A program made the translations under genes and the position numbers. The notes under the pieces are model-generated. The model saw only the letters and a list, made by a program, of their open reading frames with translations. It searched no databases and was not told where the DNA came from. From Geoglobus acetivorans (lineage in GTDB: Archaea > Halobacteriota > Archaeoglobi > Archaeoglobales > Archaeoglobaceae), in NCBI RefSeq assembly GCF_000789255.1, contig NZ_CP009552.1:1550001-1614000 (forward strand): a stretch of 64,000 bases of DNA, given 5' to 3'. How positions within the stretch are numbered: the first letter of the stretch is position 1; every line of letters begins with the position of its first letter. Below are positions 1-8,689 of the stretch, in pieces.

Positions 1-634
1 TAACTCCAAGCTGTATCGGAGTGTCGAAAACCTTCACGTGCACCTTGCGCTTGATCAGTTCGTATTCCTCCTTTGTGAGATTCATATCCTGGAGAACTTT
101 TCTGAAAGTCGAACCTCTGCCATAGAGGGTTTCGCGGTTTGAGATAACCCTTTCTTCCACCCCCTGCAGGTTCTTCTCCACCATTAGTTTGTAAACGTCG
201 TAGCTTATGACCTTGTCAACATAAAGGCCGTACTCCTTTGCTTCAGCAATTCTTTCAACACCGAGCTTCAGCGCACTTTCAATGTCCATTACCTCGGCCC
301 TTCTCAGATTGTGTATTCCTGCCAGGAACCCCGGTGGTAGAATCTCAACAAACTCCGGAACACCGTTAATGTCGTCTTTGAATTCATACACTGCCTTTAT
401 AACGTCAATGACTTTCAGAAATGCCAGTCCCGCTCCGGTAAGACAGTATTTCTCGTCCTCCCGTCTCACAAGGCCCTCTTCCTCGAAAATTGTGAGGGTT
501 CTTGATAGTGTGGAAGGAGCATAGCCGTTGATATTGAGAATCTCTCTGAAAGTGCAGGGCTTCCCCATTAAACTTTCAAGAATTCGAACCTTTTCCTCCT
601 TTACGAGTTCCTTTGAGATACTATCAAATCCCAT
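1..634 (-). CDS. FilR1/DUF1724-type winged-helix transcription regulator, C-terminus cut by window edge
   Basis: The frame is open from an ATG at 634 to the first base of the window, giving about 211 residues, so the C-terminus lies outside. An N-terminal winged helix-turn-helix (roughly residues 5-70, with a YAPSTLSRTL recognition-helix pattern) is followed by an alpha/beta region with VEILPPGFLAG. That order resembles the archaeal regulators related to methanogenesis regulator FilR1. The start lies 7 bases after the endonuclease III stop, so the two are probably cotranscribed. Target and ligand are unknown. The family call is from recall of the pattern, not a search. Confidence 0.7.
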   Translation of the reverse strand, partial: MGFDSISKELVKEEKVRILESLMGKPCTFREILNINGYAPSTLSRTLTIFEEEGLVRREDEKYCLTGAGLAFLKVIDVIKAVYEFKDDINGVPEFVEILPPGFLAGIHNLRRAEVMDIESALKLGVERIAEAKEYGLYVDKVISYDVYKLMVEKNLQGVEERVISNRETLYGRGSTFRKVLQDMNLTKEEYELIKRKVHVKVFDTPIQLGV

Positions 635-641
635 GTTATAT

Positions 642-1292
642 TCAATCGGCTCTCGGAGATATATTTTTCTCTTTTCGATAATATCTGCAGTGGATGGAAA
701 TCTTGCACTCCTCGCACATGGGTCTGAGAGGTTTGCATACCGTCTGACCGTAACCCACGAAAGCCCTGTTCACCCTTCTCCAGAGCTTTTCGGGAATCCT
801 CTTCTTAAGTTCGATTTCTGTTTCCTCAGGGGTTTTTGTTTCAACGACTCCGAGTCGGTTGGCAATTCTGTGGACGTGCGTGTCCACGGCTATGGTTTCA
901 ACACCAAAGACCTCAGAGAGGACAATATTTGCAACCTTTCTCCCAACTCCGGGAAGTTTCAGGAGACCTTCGAGTGTTGAGGGAATCTCTTTTCCGTCAA
1001 GCTCCTCAGCAAGCTTCTTCAGGATTTTTGCCTTGTTTCTGTAAAATCCAACACCTTTCAGGAGGTCTTCAAGTTCCCGGGTTTCCATGTTTTTCAGATC
1101 TGAAAAATCGCTCACCCTCTGAAACAGCCTGTCTGCAACACTCACGGTCTGTTCGTCTCTTGTCCTTGTGGAGAGTATTGCGGAAATGAGCACTTTAAAT
1201 GGGTCAGATGTCCTTTCTTTCAGCGTGTAAACGGGTGCATTTCGCCTCCTTGCCTCATCCTCCATAATGTCGAGAATTTTATCAATGCTCAC
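642..1292 (-). CDS. nth: Endonuclease III, DNA glycosylase/AP lyase
   Basis: This 216-residue protein has the full endonuclease III layout. The helix-hairpin-helix LPGVGRKVAN lies near residue 115 and contains the catalytic Lys. It is followed by the catalytic Asp in VDTHVHR, and a C-terminal C-x6-C-x2-C-x5-C [4Fe-4S] loop lies near residues 187-203. It removes oxidised pyrimidines in base excision repair. The length is normal for archaeal Nth. Its start overlaps the end of the upstream HAD gene by 11 bases, and the regulator gene follows closely, so the three look like one operon. Confidence 0.93.
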   Translation of the reverse strand: MSIDKILDIMEDEARRRNAPVYTLKERTSDPFKVLISAILSTRTRDEQTVSVADRLFQRVSDFSDLKNMETRELEDLLKGVGFYRNKAKILKKLAEELDGKEIPSTLEGLLKLPGVGRKVANIVLSEVFGVETIAVDTHVHRIANRLGVVETKTPEETEIELKKRIPEKLWRRVNRAFVGYGQTVCKPLRPMCEECKISIHCRYYRKEKNISPRAD

Positions 1293-1863
1293 TGAGCCTC
1301 ATCTCCAGGATTTTCACGAGTTCTGCATGGGACCTGAATGTGAAATCTGGCGTGAACCCGAATTTTTCTGCAAGGCCCTTATTTCGCCCATTTTCAAAAA
1401 ACCAGAATTCAATACCTGTGTTTCTTGCAGTGAGATAGTCATATACGTAGTCTCCAACCATGGCCGCCTCGCTTTTGTCCACCCCGACCTCCTCCATGGC
1501 GTGAATCACGGGCAGGGGAGAGGGTTTGATGTCGTCCTCTCTCGTAAACACAAAATCGAATTCAAGTCCGTGCCTTTCCATGTTAATTCTCACACTTTTG
1601 ATTGAGTTTCTTGTGTATAGGGCCGTGTAGATATCCCTCCGATCAAGATACTCTAACAGGTCTTTCACGCCAGGATAAAGCCGTGATCTCTTCGCACACT
1701 CAAGCTCATAACTTTCCAGAACCTTCAGCATCTCTCTGCCTTTTTCACTCCGGATTATCTCCTCAAGAATGGGTCCATTTATCCTGAGAACGCTTTTTAT
1801 TCTGTCAACCGGAATGTTGAATTCCACCAAGGTACCATCAAGGTCAAATATTATCAGCTTCAC
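1282..1863 (-). CDS. HAD-family hydrolase, phosphoglycolate phosphatase-like
   Basis: The 193-residue protein opens with the HAD nucleophile motif DLDGTLVEF, has the threonine motif in YTRNS near residue 100, and the late acidic motif GDYVYDYLTA near residue 155. A helical cap lies between motifs I and II. It is a soluble phosphatase. The substrate cannot be read from sequence; phosphoglycolate or another small sugar phosphate is a guess from family size. It is the first gene of the set with nth and the regulator. Confidence 0.8.
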   Translation of the reverse strand: MKLIIFDLDGTLVEFNIPVDRIKSVLRINGPILEEIIRSEKGREMLKVLESYELECAKRSRLYPGVKDLLEYLDRRDIYTALYTRNSIKSVRINMERHGLEFDFVFTREDDIKPSPLPVIHAMEEVGVDKSEAAMVGDYVYDYLTARNTGIEFWFFENGRNKGLAEKFGFTPDFTFRSHAELVKILEMRLSEH

Positions 1864-1890
1864 AGCAAAAAGAGATTTTACGCTGGAGTA

Positions 1891-2862
1891 TTAAAAAGCT
1901 ATGTCGAGGGGATAGTGGCAGGCAAAGCCGTGTTTTCCTTCGGTGATCTCCGGTTCCTCCTTTCTGCATCTGTCCTTTGCAAATGGGCAGCGTGGATGGA
2001 ATCTGCAACCCTTGGGTATGTCTATCGGGTTGGCGATCTCGCCCTTTATGTCCACTCTATCCCTTCGCCTTACGAAGCTTGGGACTGATGACAGCAGTGC
2101 AGCCGTGTACGGGTGTCTCGGGTTGTGGATGACCTCGTCAATATCCCCGATCTCGACGATCTTGCCCAGATACATCACTGCAATCCTGTCGCTGACGATC
2201 TTGCCTACGGAGATGTCGTGAGTGATGAACAGCATGCTAAGGTCGTAGTCTCTCTTGAATTCCATGAGTAGCTGGAGGATTGACGCTCTCAGACTGACGT
2301 CGATCATGGAAACTGCCTCGTCAGCAACAACAAATTCGGGCTTGAGAATCATTGCCCTTGCGATCACGACTCGCTGTCTCTGTCCACCTGAAAGCTGGTG
2401 CGGCATTCTGCTGTAAAATTCTTCTCCTGGAAGGCCAACCCTGTCCAGCATCTTCATTGCAGTCTCTATTGCCTCATTTTTCTCTGCCAGCCCATGAATG
2501 AGCAGAGGGTCAATTAGGTGGTCTCCTATTCTCATTCTCGGGTTGAGGGATGCGTAGGGGTCCTGGAATATCATCTGGATTTTTCTTCGTATTGCTCTGT
2601 ATTCCCCACCCTTCAACCGGGTAATGTCTTTTCCGGCGTAGAATATGCTGCCTTCTGTAGGTTTTTCAAGCCCGACAATCATTCTCCCGGTTGTCGTTTT
2701 ACCGCAACCACTTTCACCGACAAGCGAAAGGACTTCTCCCTTCCCCATGCTGAAGGATATCCCATCAACTGCCCTGATGTACTCTCTCTTCCTCGAAAGC
2801 ATGGCTTCAATTGCAGATTTCTGGACGGGATAGTATTTCTTCAGATTTTTTACCTGGATCAT
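1891..2862 (-). CDS. Dipeptide/oligopeptide ABC transporter ATP-binding protein (OppF/DppF type)
   Basis: This 323-residue ATPase has Walker A GESGCGKTT, signature LSGGQRQRV and a Walker B region ending VADEAVSMID, where the usual EPTSALD is replaced by EAVSMID. The C-terminal extension has the oligopeptide-transporter motif GCRFHPRCPFA and four Cys-rich positions. The chosen ATG at 2862 follows GGTGGGAGA and overlaps the upstream ATPase stop as ATGA, so the longer upstream open frame is not used. It is the last gene of the importer operon and pairs with the OppD-type ATPase at the inner membrane face. Confidence 0.9.
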   Translation of the reverse strand: MIQVKNLKKYYPVQKSAIEAMLSRKREYIRAVDGISFSMGKGEVLSLVGESGCGKTTTGRMIVGLEKPTEGSIFYAGKDITRLKGGEYRAIRRKIQMIFQDPYASLNPRMRIGDHLIDPLLIHGLAEKNEAIETAMKMLDRVGLPGEEFYSRMPHQLSGGQRQRVVIARAMILKPEFVVADEAVSMIDVSLRASILQLLMEFKRDYDLSMLFITHDISVGKIVSDRIAVMYLGKIVEIGDIDEVIHNPRHPYTAALLSSVPSFVRRRDRVDIKGEIANPIDIPKGCRFHPRCPFAKDRCRKEEPEITEGKHGFACHYPLDIAF

Positions 2863-3809
2863 TCTCCCACCTCGTAAAGCCAGCACTTCACAACCCTGCC
2901 GTCCACAATCGTGCTGGGTGGCTCTTTTCGGCAGACCTCCTTTGCGAACCTGCATCGCGGTCTGAACCTGCACCCCTCTGGAGGGTTCGAGAGGTCGGGA
3001 GGCGATCCGGGGAGGGGTTTGATTTCCCTGTCTATCCAGAGGTCCGGAACAGACTGAATAAGTCCTTTTGAGTACGGATGCAGCGGCTCATTCACGAGCT
3101 TTTCTGCACTGCCGTATTCCACCAGCCATCCGGCATACATCACCGCAATTTTATCACTCCTCTCAGATGCAAGGGCGAAGTCATGGGTGATGAGCATAAT
3201 TGCCTTGCCCTCACTTTTAAGGCCGTCCAGAAGGTCCATAATCTTTTCCTGAACTATAACGTCCAGTGCTGTTGTTGGCTCATCGGCTATCAGGAGCTTG
3301 GGATTGAGCATAACAGCCATGGCAATCATTATTCGCTGCCTCTGTCCGCCTGAGAGCTGGTGCGGATAGTAATTCAGCCTGTTTCTGGGCAACCCGACCT
3401 TTTCAAGCATGTCTCCGGCAAGCTCTCTGGCATCGTTTCTGTCCATGTCTTTGTGTGCGAGGATCGTTTCAATCATCTGGTCACCTATTCTCTCGAGAGG
3501 ATCGAGGCTGGTCATCGGATCCTGGAACACCATCCCGATTTCCTTCCCTCTTAGGTCCCTCATCGCTTCCTCGCTGAGACTGAGCAGGTCTCTACCGTCA
3601 AATCTGACAGCCCCCCCTGTTATCCTCCCTGGTGGGGAAATCAAACGCATTATTGAGTATGCAAGTGTCGATTTTCCGCAGCCACTTTCACCAACGACGG
3701 ATATGAATTCCCCGGAATCGAACGACATAGTAACCCGATCAACTGCCTTTACAACTCCCTTTCTCGAGATGAAATGAGTCTCCAGATTTTTGATTTCTAT
3801 GAGCATCAT
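2859..3809 (-). CDS. Dipeptide/oligopeptide ABC transporter ATP-binding protein (OppD/DppD type)
   Basis: This 316-residue ATPase has Walker [10 protein letters not shown], signature LSGGQRQRI, Walker [12 protein letters not shown] and the oligopeptide C-terminal motif [11 protein letters not shown]. It pairs with the neighbouring OppF-type ATPase to drive uptake through the two permeases upstream. The start is the first ATG of a tandem ATGATG after GGAGGGAGAG, and it overlaps the permease stop by four bases. A longer open frame upstream is out of step with the family. Confidence 0.92.
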   Translation of the reverse strand: MMLIEIKNLETHFISRKGVVKAVDRVTMSFDSGEFISVVGESGCGKSTLAYSIMRLISPPGRITGGAVRFDGRDLLSLSEEAMRDLRGKEIGMVFQDPMTSLDPLERIGDQMIETILAHKDMDRNDARELAGDMLEKVGLPRNRLNYYPHQLSGGQRQRIMIAMAVMLNPKLLIADEPTTALDVIVQEKIMDLLDGLKSEGKAIMLITHDFALASERSDKIAVMYAGWLVEYGSAEKLVNEPLHPYSKGLIQSVPDLWIDREIKPLPGSPPDLSNPPEGCRFRPRCRFAKEVCRKEPPSTIVDGRVVKCWLYEVGE

Positions 3810-4663
3810 CTCTCCCTCCTCGGAGCGTAAACCTCGCTGAGACCTTCTCCAATCAGGGCGAAACCCAGGGACAGGAGCATGACCATAAGTCCAGGGAACG
3901 TGATCATCCACCAGTAACCTGCCGGCAGGTAGGGTCTTCCCGAACCCAGCTCAAATCCCCAATCCGGAGTGGGGGCGCTGACGATGAAGCCCAGGAAGCT
4001 CAGACCTGCTTCAGTCAGAATCGCATCGGCAATGTTCAGTGAGAACACGACGACAAGAGTGGGAACTATGTTGGGCAGAATGTACTTTCTGAGAATCCTC
4101 GCATCATTTGCTCCAATGGTTTTTGCGGCTTCAACAAACAGCCTCGTTTTCAGGCTCAGCACCTGTCCTCTGATCATTCTGAAGTATGTCGGGACGTAAA
4201 CAACTGAGATTGCGATTACCGCGTTAATAACACTCGGACCGAGGACTGCTGCGATTGCAATTGCCAGAATCAAACTCGGGAATGCATACATGGAATCCAT
4301 AATCATGGAGAGTGCCCGGTCGAGTTTTCCCCCATAATATCCGGAGATAAGGCCGAGAGGAACTCCTATGATCATGGAGAACAAACCTGCAGTGAACACG
4401 ACCATAAGGACGATCCTTGAGCCGTGAATTATTCTTGAAAAAACGTCTCTTCCGAGGTTGTCAGTGCCCATGAGGTGCTTGGCACTTGGCGGCTGAAGCA
4501 CGTCGTTGGTCATCTGTACGGGGTCGTAGGGAGCAATCAGATCTGCGAACACTGCCATGAACACGATTGAGAGGACTATCGCGAGCCCCGCTATGACCAT
4601 GTATCTGCCTTCGTACTTGGGTATGAATCCGAAGATCGCCCTGGCGAGATTTTTTACCTCCAT
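3806..4663 (-). CDS. Dipeptide/oligopeptide ABC transporter permease (OppC/DppC type)
   Basis: The 285-residue integral membrane protein has an N-terminal transmembrane segment near residues 24-45 and the family motif ending in GTDNLGRDVFSRI. The later permease core includes the EAA loop EAAKTIGANDARILRKYILPN, which docks the ATPases. OppC-type proteins form a heterodimer with the OppB type encoded just upstream. Its start is 9 bases after the OppB-type stop. Confidence 0.92.
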   Translation of the reverse strand: MEVKNLARAIFGFIPKYEGRYMVIAGLAIVLSIVFMAVFADLIAPYDPVQMTNDVLQPPSAKHLMGTDNLGRDVFSRIIHGSRIVLMVVFTAGLFSMIIGVPLGLISGYYGGKLDRALSMIMDSMYAFPSLILAIAIAAVLGPSVINAVIAISVVYVPTYFRMIRGQVLSLKTRLFVEAAKTIGANDARILRKYILPNIVPTLVVVFSLNIADAILTEAGLSFLGFIVSAPTPDWGFELGSGRPYLPAGYWWMITFPGLMVMLLSLGFALIGEGLSEVYAPRRER

Positions 4664-4672
4664 TTCACCACC

Positions 4673-5683
4673 TCAGTACCTAATTCTGGGATCAAGCAGT
4701 GCGTAAATGACATCCACTATCAGGCTTATTAGGGCAACAAACACCGCATAGAAAACAATGGCTCCCTGCACTGCGTTGTAATCCCTGTATTCAATCCTCT
4801 CAAGCAGGAATGTACCCATACCCGGCCATGAAAACGTCGATTCCGTAAGAACCGCTCCTGCAAGCAGTATGGCGAACTGCAAACCCATCAGGGTGACAAC
4901 AGGTATGAATGCATTTTTCATCGCATGCTTGATGACCTTCCACTCTCTGACTCCTCTTGCCCTGTATGCAACAATGAAGTCCTGGCTCAGCACGTCTATC
5001 AGGTTGTTTCTCAGGATTCTTGTGTACGCCCCGGACAGGACAATGCCGAGAGTCATGGACGGGAGGAAGAGGTACAGAAGTGAGGTCTTCAGGGATTCGA
5101 GATTGAGAGTGAGAATTGAATCGAGGACATAAAGACCCGTGATGTGATCCGGAGCGAGACCCGGAGTTATTCTCCCGCCAATTGGCAGGATTTTCAGGTA
5201 AACGCCGAAAAACATCTGGAGAAGCATTCCAAACCACGGGATAAAGAGCGTGTATGCAACCACACTGTATATTCTCATTCCCGTGTCGGCTTTGCTACCT
5301 CTCCTGAATGCCGCGATTGAACCCGTCAGTACACCGAGGAGCACGCTTATTGTAAATCCGAATACTGTCAGCTCGAGTGTTGCTGGAAAACGGTCCATTA
5401 TTTCTTCCATGACAGGTCTTCTTCCCCAGATCATGGAATTGCCGAGGTCTCCGGTGAACACCCCTTTCAGGTAATCTATATACTGGATCACAAGAGGCTT
5501 GTTCAACCCTGCCTCTTCTCTCATCCTTTCGAGGACTTCTGCAGGCACCTTCTGACCGACCATGGCTGAAATCGGATCTCCTGGCAGGATCCTCATGATA
5601 AAGAAAACAAGGGTCAGAAGGATAAGAACGGTGGGAATTACCATCAGTGTCCTCGTTACTATATACGCCTTGAGGGAGGACAT
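4673..5683 (-). CDS. Dipeptide/oligopeptide ABC transporter permease (OppB/DppB type)
   Basis: This 336-residue membrane permease begins with a transmembrane helix (residues 8-30) followed by the family motif ILPGDPI. It carries the ATPase-docking loop near residues 235-260 (YRARGVREWKVIKHAMKNA) and ends in the usual LLDPRIRY. It is separated from the substrate-binding protein gene by about 60 AT-rich bases that include T-tracts on the coding strand, which may lower its expression relative to the binding protein. Confidence 0.92.
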   Translation of the reverse strand: MSSLKAYIVTRTLMVIPTVLILLTLVFFIMRILPGDPISAMVGQKVPAEVLERMREEAGLNKPLVIQYIDYLKGVFTGDLGNSMIWGRRPVMEEIMDRFPATLELTVFGFTISVLLGVLTGSIAAFRRGSKADTGMRIYSVVAYTLFIPWFGMLLQMFFGVYLKILPIGGRITPGLAPDHITGLYVLDSILTLNLESLKTSLLYLFLPSMTLGIVLSGAYTRILRNNLIDVLSQDFIVAYRARGVREWKVIKHAMKNAFIPVVTLMGLQFAILLAGAVLTESTFSWPGMGTFLLERIEYRDYNAVQGAIVFYAVFVALISLIVDVIYALLDPRIRY

Positions 5684-5713
5684 GGCTCTGATTCAAAAAG
5701 GCAACATAAAAAG

Positions 5714-5742
5714 CTATTTGTTAATAAAAAATAATAAAAAAT
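5714..5742 (-). terminator. T-rich partial terminator after the binding-protein gene
   Basis: On the minus strand the stop of the binding-protein gene is followed by two runs of six T within about 20 bases. Oligo-T tracts are the known archaeal intrinsic termination signal. Placed between binding protein and permease, such a tract would let a fraction of polymerase through. No hairpin is needed or seen. Confidence 0.4.
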
Positions 5743-7305
5743 TTAGGAGATGTCAAGCAGGTAGTACCTGAAGATCATTGTCGGGTCGAGGGTAATGCCC
5801 TGAATGTTGCTCTTTGCCACAACCGTGAGCTTGCCCTGAACCAGCGGAATTATTGGTGCATCCTCTGCAAGCTTCTCCTGAATCTGCTTGTAAAGTTCCT
5901 CTCTTTCCTGCGTTGACGTTGCCTTTGACGCTTCTTCAATCAGCTTGTCCATCTTTTCATCGGCATACGGATATCCAAGCCAGTTGTTGGCTGTGCTCTT
6001 GAGGAATGGGGCGGTGTAGTCATCGGGGTCGAGGTAGTCCGGATACCATCCGAAGAGCGAGAGCATCATTGCGGACTTTCTCGCATAGTCGGTGTAGGTT
6101 GACCACTCTGCGCTCTTGAGCTCGACCTCTATCATCCCCGTCTTCTCAAGCTGAGCCTTCAGGATCTGTGCCACATCCTTTTCAGTGTCTCCGTAGTGTG
6201 TTGGAGTCCACCAGAGTTCAAGCTTGAGCTTGTTGCTCTCGCTGTAACCTGCCTGGCTGAGAAGCTGCTTCGCAAGCTCGATGTTGCCATCACCGTACTT
6301 GTCCTTGAATGCGTCAATGTGGCTCCACATTCCGTTTGGAACGAGTGAATAGAGCGGCTCCATCGTGCCCATGAATACCTTATCTATGATCTCCTGTCTG
6401 TCTATGGCCGCAGCTATTGCCTGTCTCACGAGTTTGTCCTTGGTCGGATAGTCCGTGTTCTCATTTCCGTTCAGAACGAGGTATCTGATGAATCCACCCG
6501 GTGCCTCGATGACCTGCAATCCCTCTTTACCCTTCAGGGACTGGATGTCGACAGGTGAGAGCGTTCTCCAGGCGATATCGATCTCTCCCTTTTCGAGAGC
6601 AAGCCTCAGGGTTGTTGCGTCCTTGTAGAACTTCACAACAATCCTGTCGACCTTTGGCTTCTCTCCGAAGAAGTTCTCGTTGGTCTCAAGTATCAGCTCC
6701 TGATCTCTGACCCAGCTTGCAATCTTGTATGGGCCAACTCCACCGGCAGTCTGGTCAGGATCGATTGCATCGGGCTTGTAGTTGGGATGCACGGGGAAGT
6801 AAGGCGGTGTTGCCGTCAGTGCCAGGAAGTACGAGATCGGCTCCTTCAGCGTGAATTTGACCGTGTAGTCATCAACAGCCTCAACGTTCTCGACGAACTC
6901 TGTAACAAGCCATGATGGATCTCCCTGGAGTTCCATTACTCTCTTTATGCTCCTGACGACATCCTCTGCCGTGCATGGCGTGCCATCAGCGAACTTCAGG
7001 TCCTTCCTCAGGTGGAAGATGTAGACCTTGCCTCCATCCTGTACCTCATAGCTCTCAGCTAAGAATGGCTCAAGTTCAGTTGTTCCGGGTTTGTATCTCA
7101 TCAGTCCGCCCATGATGTTGTTCATTACTTCCCAGGTGTAGAAGTCGTAGGCGTTGGCCGGGTCAAGCTCTGTAATTTTGTCCGTGACTCCGATTGTTAT
7201 TGTTTTCACTTCCGCTTTTGGAGCCTCCTGCTTCTCTCCGGCACAGCCGAAGAACAGCACTGCAAGAAGCAAGAGGCCCACTATCAGAACCTTATGTTTT
7301 GCCAT
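5743..7305 (-). CDS. Peptide/oligopeptide ABC transporter substrate-binding lipoprotein (family 5)
   Basis: This 520-residue extracytoplasmic solute-binding protein has a lysine-containing start, a hydrophobic segment and a lipobox ending FFGC near residue 21. It is then anchored outside the membrane. The body matches the family 5 binding-protein pattern, with AESYEVQDGGKVYIFHLRKD near residue 85 and FADGTPCTAEDVV. It is the first gene of the five-gene importer operon. The ligand may be peptides or another polar solute; family members vary, so the substrate is not fixed by sequence. Confidence 0.92.
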   Translation of the reverse strand: MAKHKVLIVGLLLLAVLFFGCAGEKQEAPKAEVKTITIGVTDKITELDPANAYDFYTWEVMNNIMGGLMRYKPGTTELEPFLAESYEVQDGGKVYIFHLRKDLKFADGTPCTAEDVVRSIKRVMELQGDPSWLVTEFVENVEAVDDYTVKFTLKEPISYFLALTATPPYFPVHPNYKPDAIDPDQTAGGVGPYKIASWVRDQELILETNENFFGEKPKVDRIVVKFYKDATTLRLALEKGEIDIAWRTLSPVDIQSLKGKEGLQVIEAPGGFIRYLVLNGNENTDYPTKDKLVRQAIAAAIDRQEIIDKVFMGTMEPLYSLVPNGMWSHIDAFKDKYGDGNIELAKQLLSQAGYSESNKLKLELWWTPTHYGDTEKDVAQILKAQLEKTGMIEVELKSAEWSTYTDYARKSAMMLSLFGWYPDYLDPDDYTAPFLKSTANNWLGYPYADEKMDKLIEEASKATSTQEREELYKQIQEKLAEDAPIIPLVQGKLTVVAKSNIQGITLDPTMIFRYYLLDIS

Positions 7306-7322
7306 GACATAACGTAAACTGA

Positions 7323-7336
7323 CAAATATATTTAAT
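7323..7336 (-). promoter_or_regulatory. TATA box of the peptide importer operon
   Basis: On the minus strand TTAAATATATTTG lies about 20-30 bases before the binding-protein ATG at 7305. That spacing fits archaeal TBP-dependent initiation with a very short leader. Confidence 0.5.
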
Positions 7337-7405
7337 TTACTCTAAAATTGAGCAGAGGGTCAAATGCGAAAAAGTGGAAAATGTCCGGGCAGCTAAAGCA
7401 AAACG

Positions 7406-8575
7406 CTAAACTCTCTTTCTGAATTCAGCCGGTAACTTCAGAATGCTTGCAAGTCCAATGAGGTTTTCTTTGCTTATGAGGCCATCTGCGACCTCCTTTA
7501 AAGCCTGTTTTGCATTGAATGCAATGCCAAGTCCAGCCTTCTCGATCATAATTCTGTCGTTTGCACCATCGCCAATTGCGACAATGTTCTCCTTCTTTAT
7601 TCCCTCTTTTCTTGCAATCTCCTCGATAATTCTCGCCTTTTCCTCAGCGTTGATGATTTTACCCTTTATTCTGCCCGTAAGCTTCCCATTCTCGATTTCA
7701 AGCTCGTTTCCAAAGGCGTAATCAAGCCCCAGCTCGTTCTTCAGCTTATCTGTGAAGTATGTGAAACCACCGCTGACAAGAGCAACCTTGTAGCCTGCCT
7801 TTTTCAGGGACTCAATAAGTTCTTTGGCCCCCTCCGTAAGCCTTATGTTTTCGTAAATTTTTTCCATCACCTCAACCGGCAATCCTGCAAGAAGTTTTAC
7901 CCTCTCTCTCAAAGCGGTCTCAAAGTCAATCTCTCCACTCATTGCCTTTTCTGTTAGCTTTTTGACCTCTTCTTCAACACCTGCAACCTTTGCAAGCTCA
8001 TCGATGATTTCCATGTCAATAAGGGTCGAGTCCATGTCGAAGACAATCAGCCTCTTTTCTTCCTTCGCAACACTGTACGGCTGTATAACCACGTCAAGCC
8101 CCGTCTTTTCGATCTCCTGTTTTAGCTTGTTTTTCACTTCCTGAACATCGGCCTCGCCCATATCCACCACTATGGAGATGGATATCAGCTGATCTCTTGC
8201 CGTCAGTGACGTCCTCTCTATGTTGGCTCCGTAGGAGAACAGTATTCCTGAAACATCCCTTACTATGCCGACTCTGTCCTTTCCAATGACTGTTACGATG
8301 TATCTGTTCTTTCCACCAACCTTGACTCTCTCAAAGGGGGAAAGATGGTAGTAGACCCCAATTTCATGGGAAATTCTGTCAAGTTCGGCCTTAAGCTCGT
8401 CTATGCTTAACCCCGCCCCGGTGGCATCACCGACGATGAACATCGTGAAAATACCCTGTAGAACGTTCTGCTCGATATCCACTATGTTTACATTGGCTCT
8501 GGCAAGCAGATCAGTAATTCTGAACACTATTCCGGGTTTGTCAATTCCGAATATCGAAAGAGCGAGCAGTTCCAC
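7406..8575 (-). CDS. serB: Phosphoserine phosphatase with two N-terminal ACT domains
   Basis: The 389-residue protein has two ACT regulatory domains (about residues 1-85 and 92-170) and a SerB HAD domain. The nucleophile motif is VFDMDSTLI near residue 178, motif II is LVSGGFTYF near 270, and the late acidic motif is AIGDGANDR near 340. It makes the last step of serine synthesis. The ACT domains suggest amino-acid feedback, probably by serine. It has its own divergent promoter opposite the HdrA-type gene. Confidence 0.92.
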   Translation of the reverse strand: MELLALSIFGIDKPGIVFRITDLLARANVNIVDIEQNVLQGIFTMFIVGDATGAGLSIDELKAELDRISHEIGVYYHLSPFERVKVGGKNRYIVTVIGKDRVGIVRDVSGILFSYGANIERTSLTARDQLISISIVVDMGEADVQEVKNKLKQEIEKTGLDVVIQPYSVAKEEKRLIVFDMDSTLIDMEIIDELAKVAGVEEEVKKLTEKAMSGEIDFETALRERVKLLAGLPVEVMEKIYENIRLTEGAKELIESLKKAGYKVALVSGGFTYFTDKLKNELGLDYAFGNELEIENGKLTGRIKGKIINAEEKARIIEEIARKEGIKKENIVAIGDGANDRIMIEKAGLGIAFNAKQALKEVADGLISKENLIGLASILKLPAEFRKRV

Positions 8576-8636
8576 AATTTTACCCGGAAAAAATTGTTAA
8601 TAAGAGTTTTGAAAAATGCTGTCAAATACAAGAAAG

Positions 8637-8647
8637 ATTAAAAATTA
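8637..8647 (+). promoter_or_regulatory. TATA box before the HdrA-MvhD gene
   Basis: ATTAAAAATTA lies about 45 bases before the ATG at 8690, leaving a leader of about 20 bases that contains the Shine-Dalgarno-like GGTGACT. The element sits in the 114-base divergent region shared with serB. Confidence 0.4.
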
Positions 8648-8689
8648 GCTTCCCACTATCAATTACAAAGATCACATCATGGTGACTGT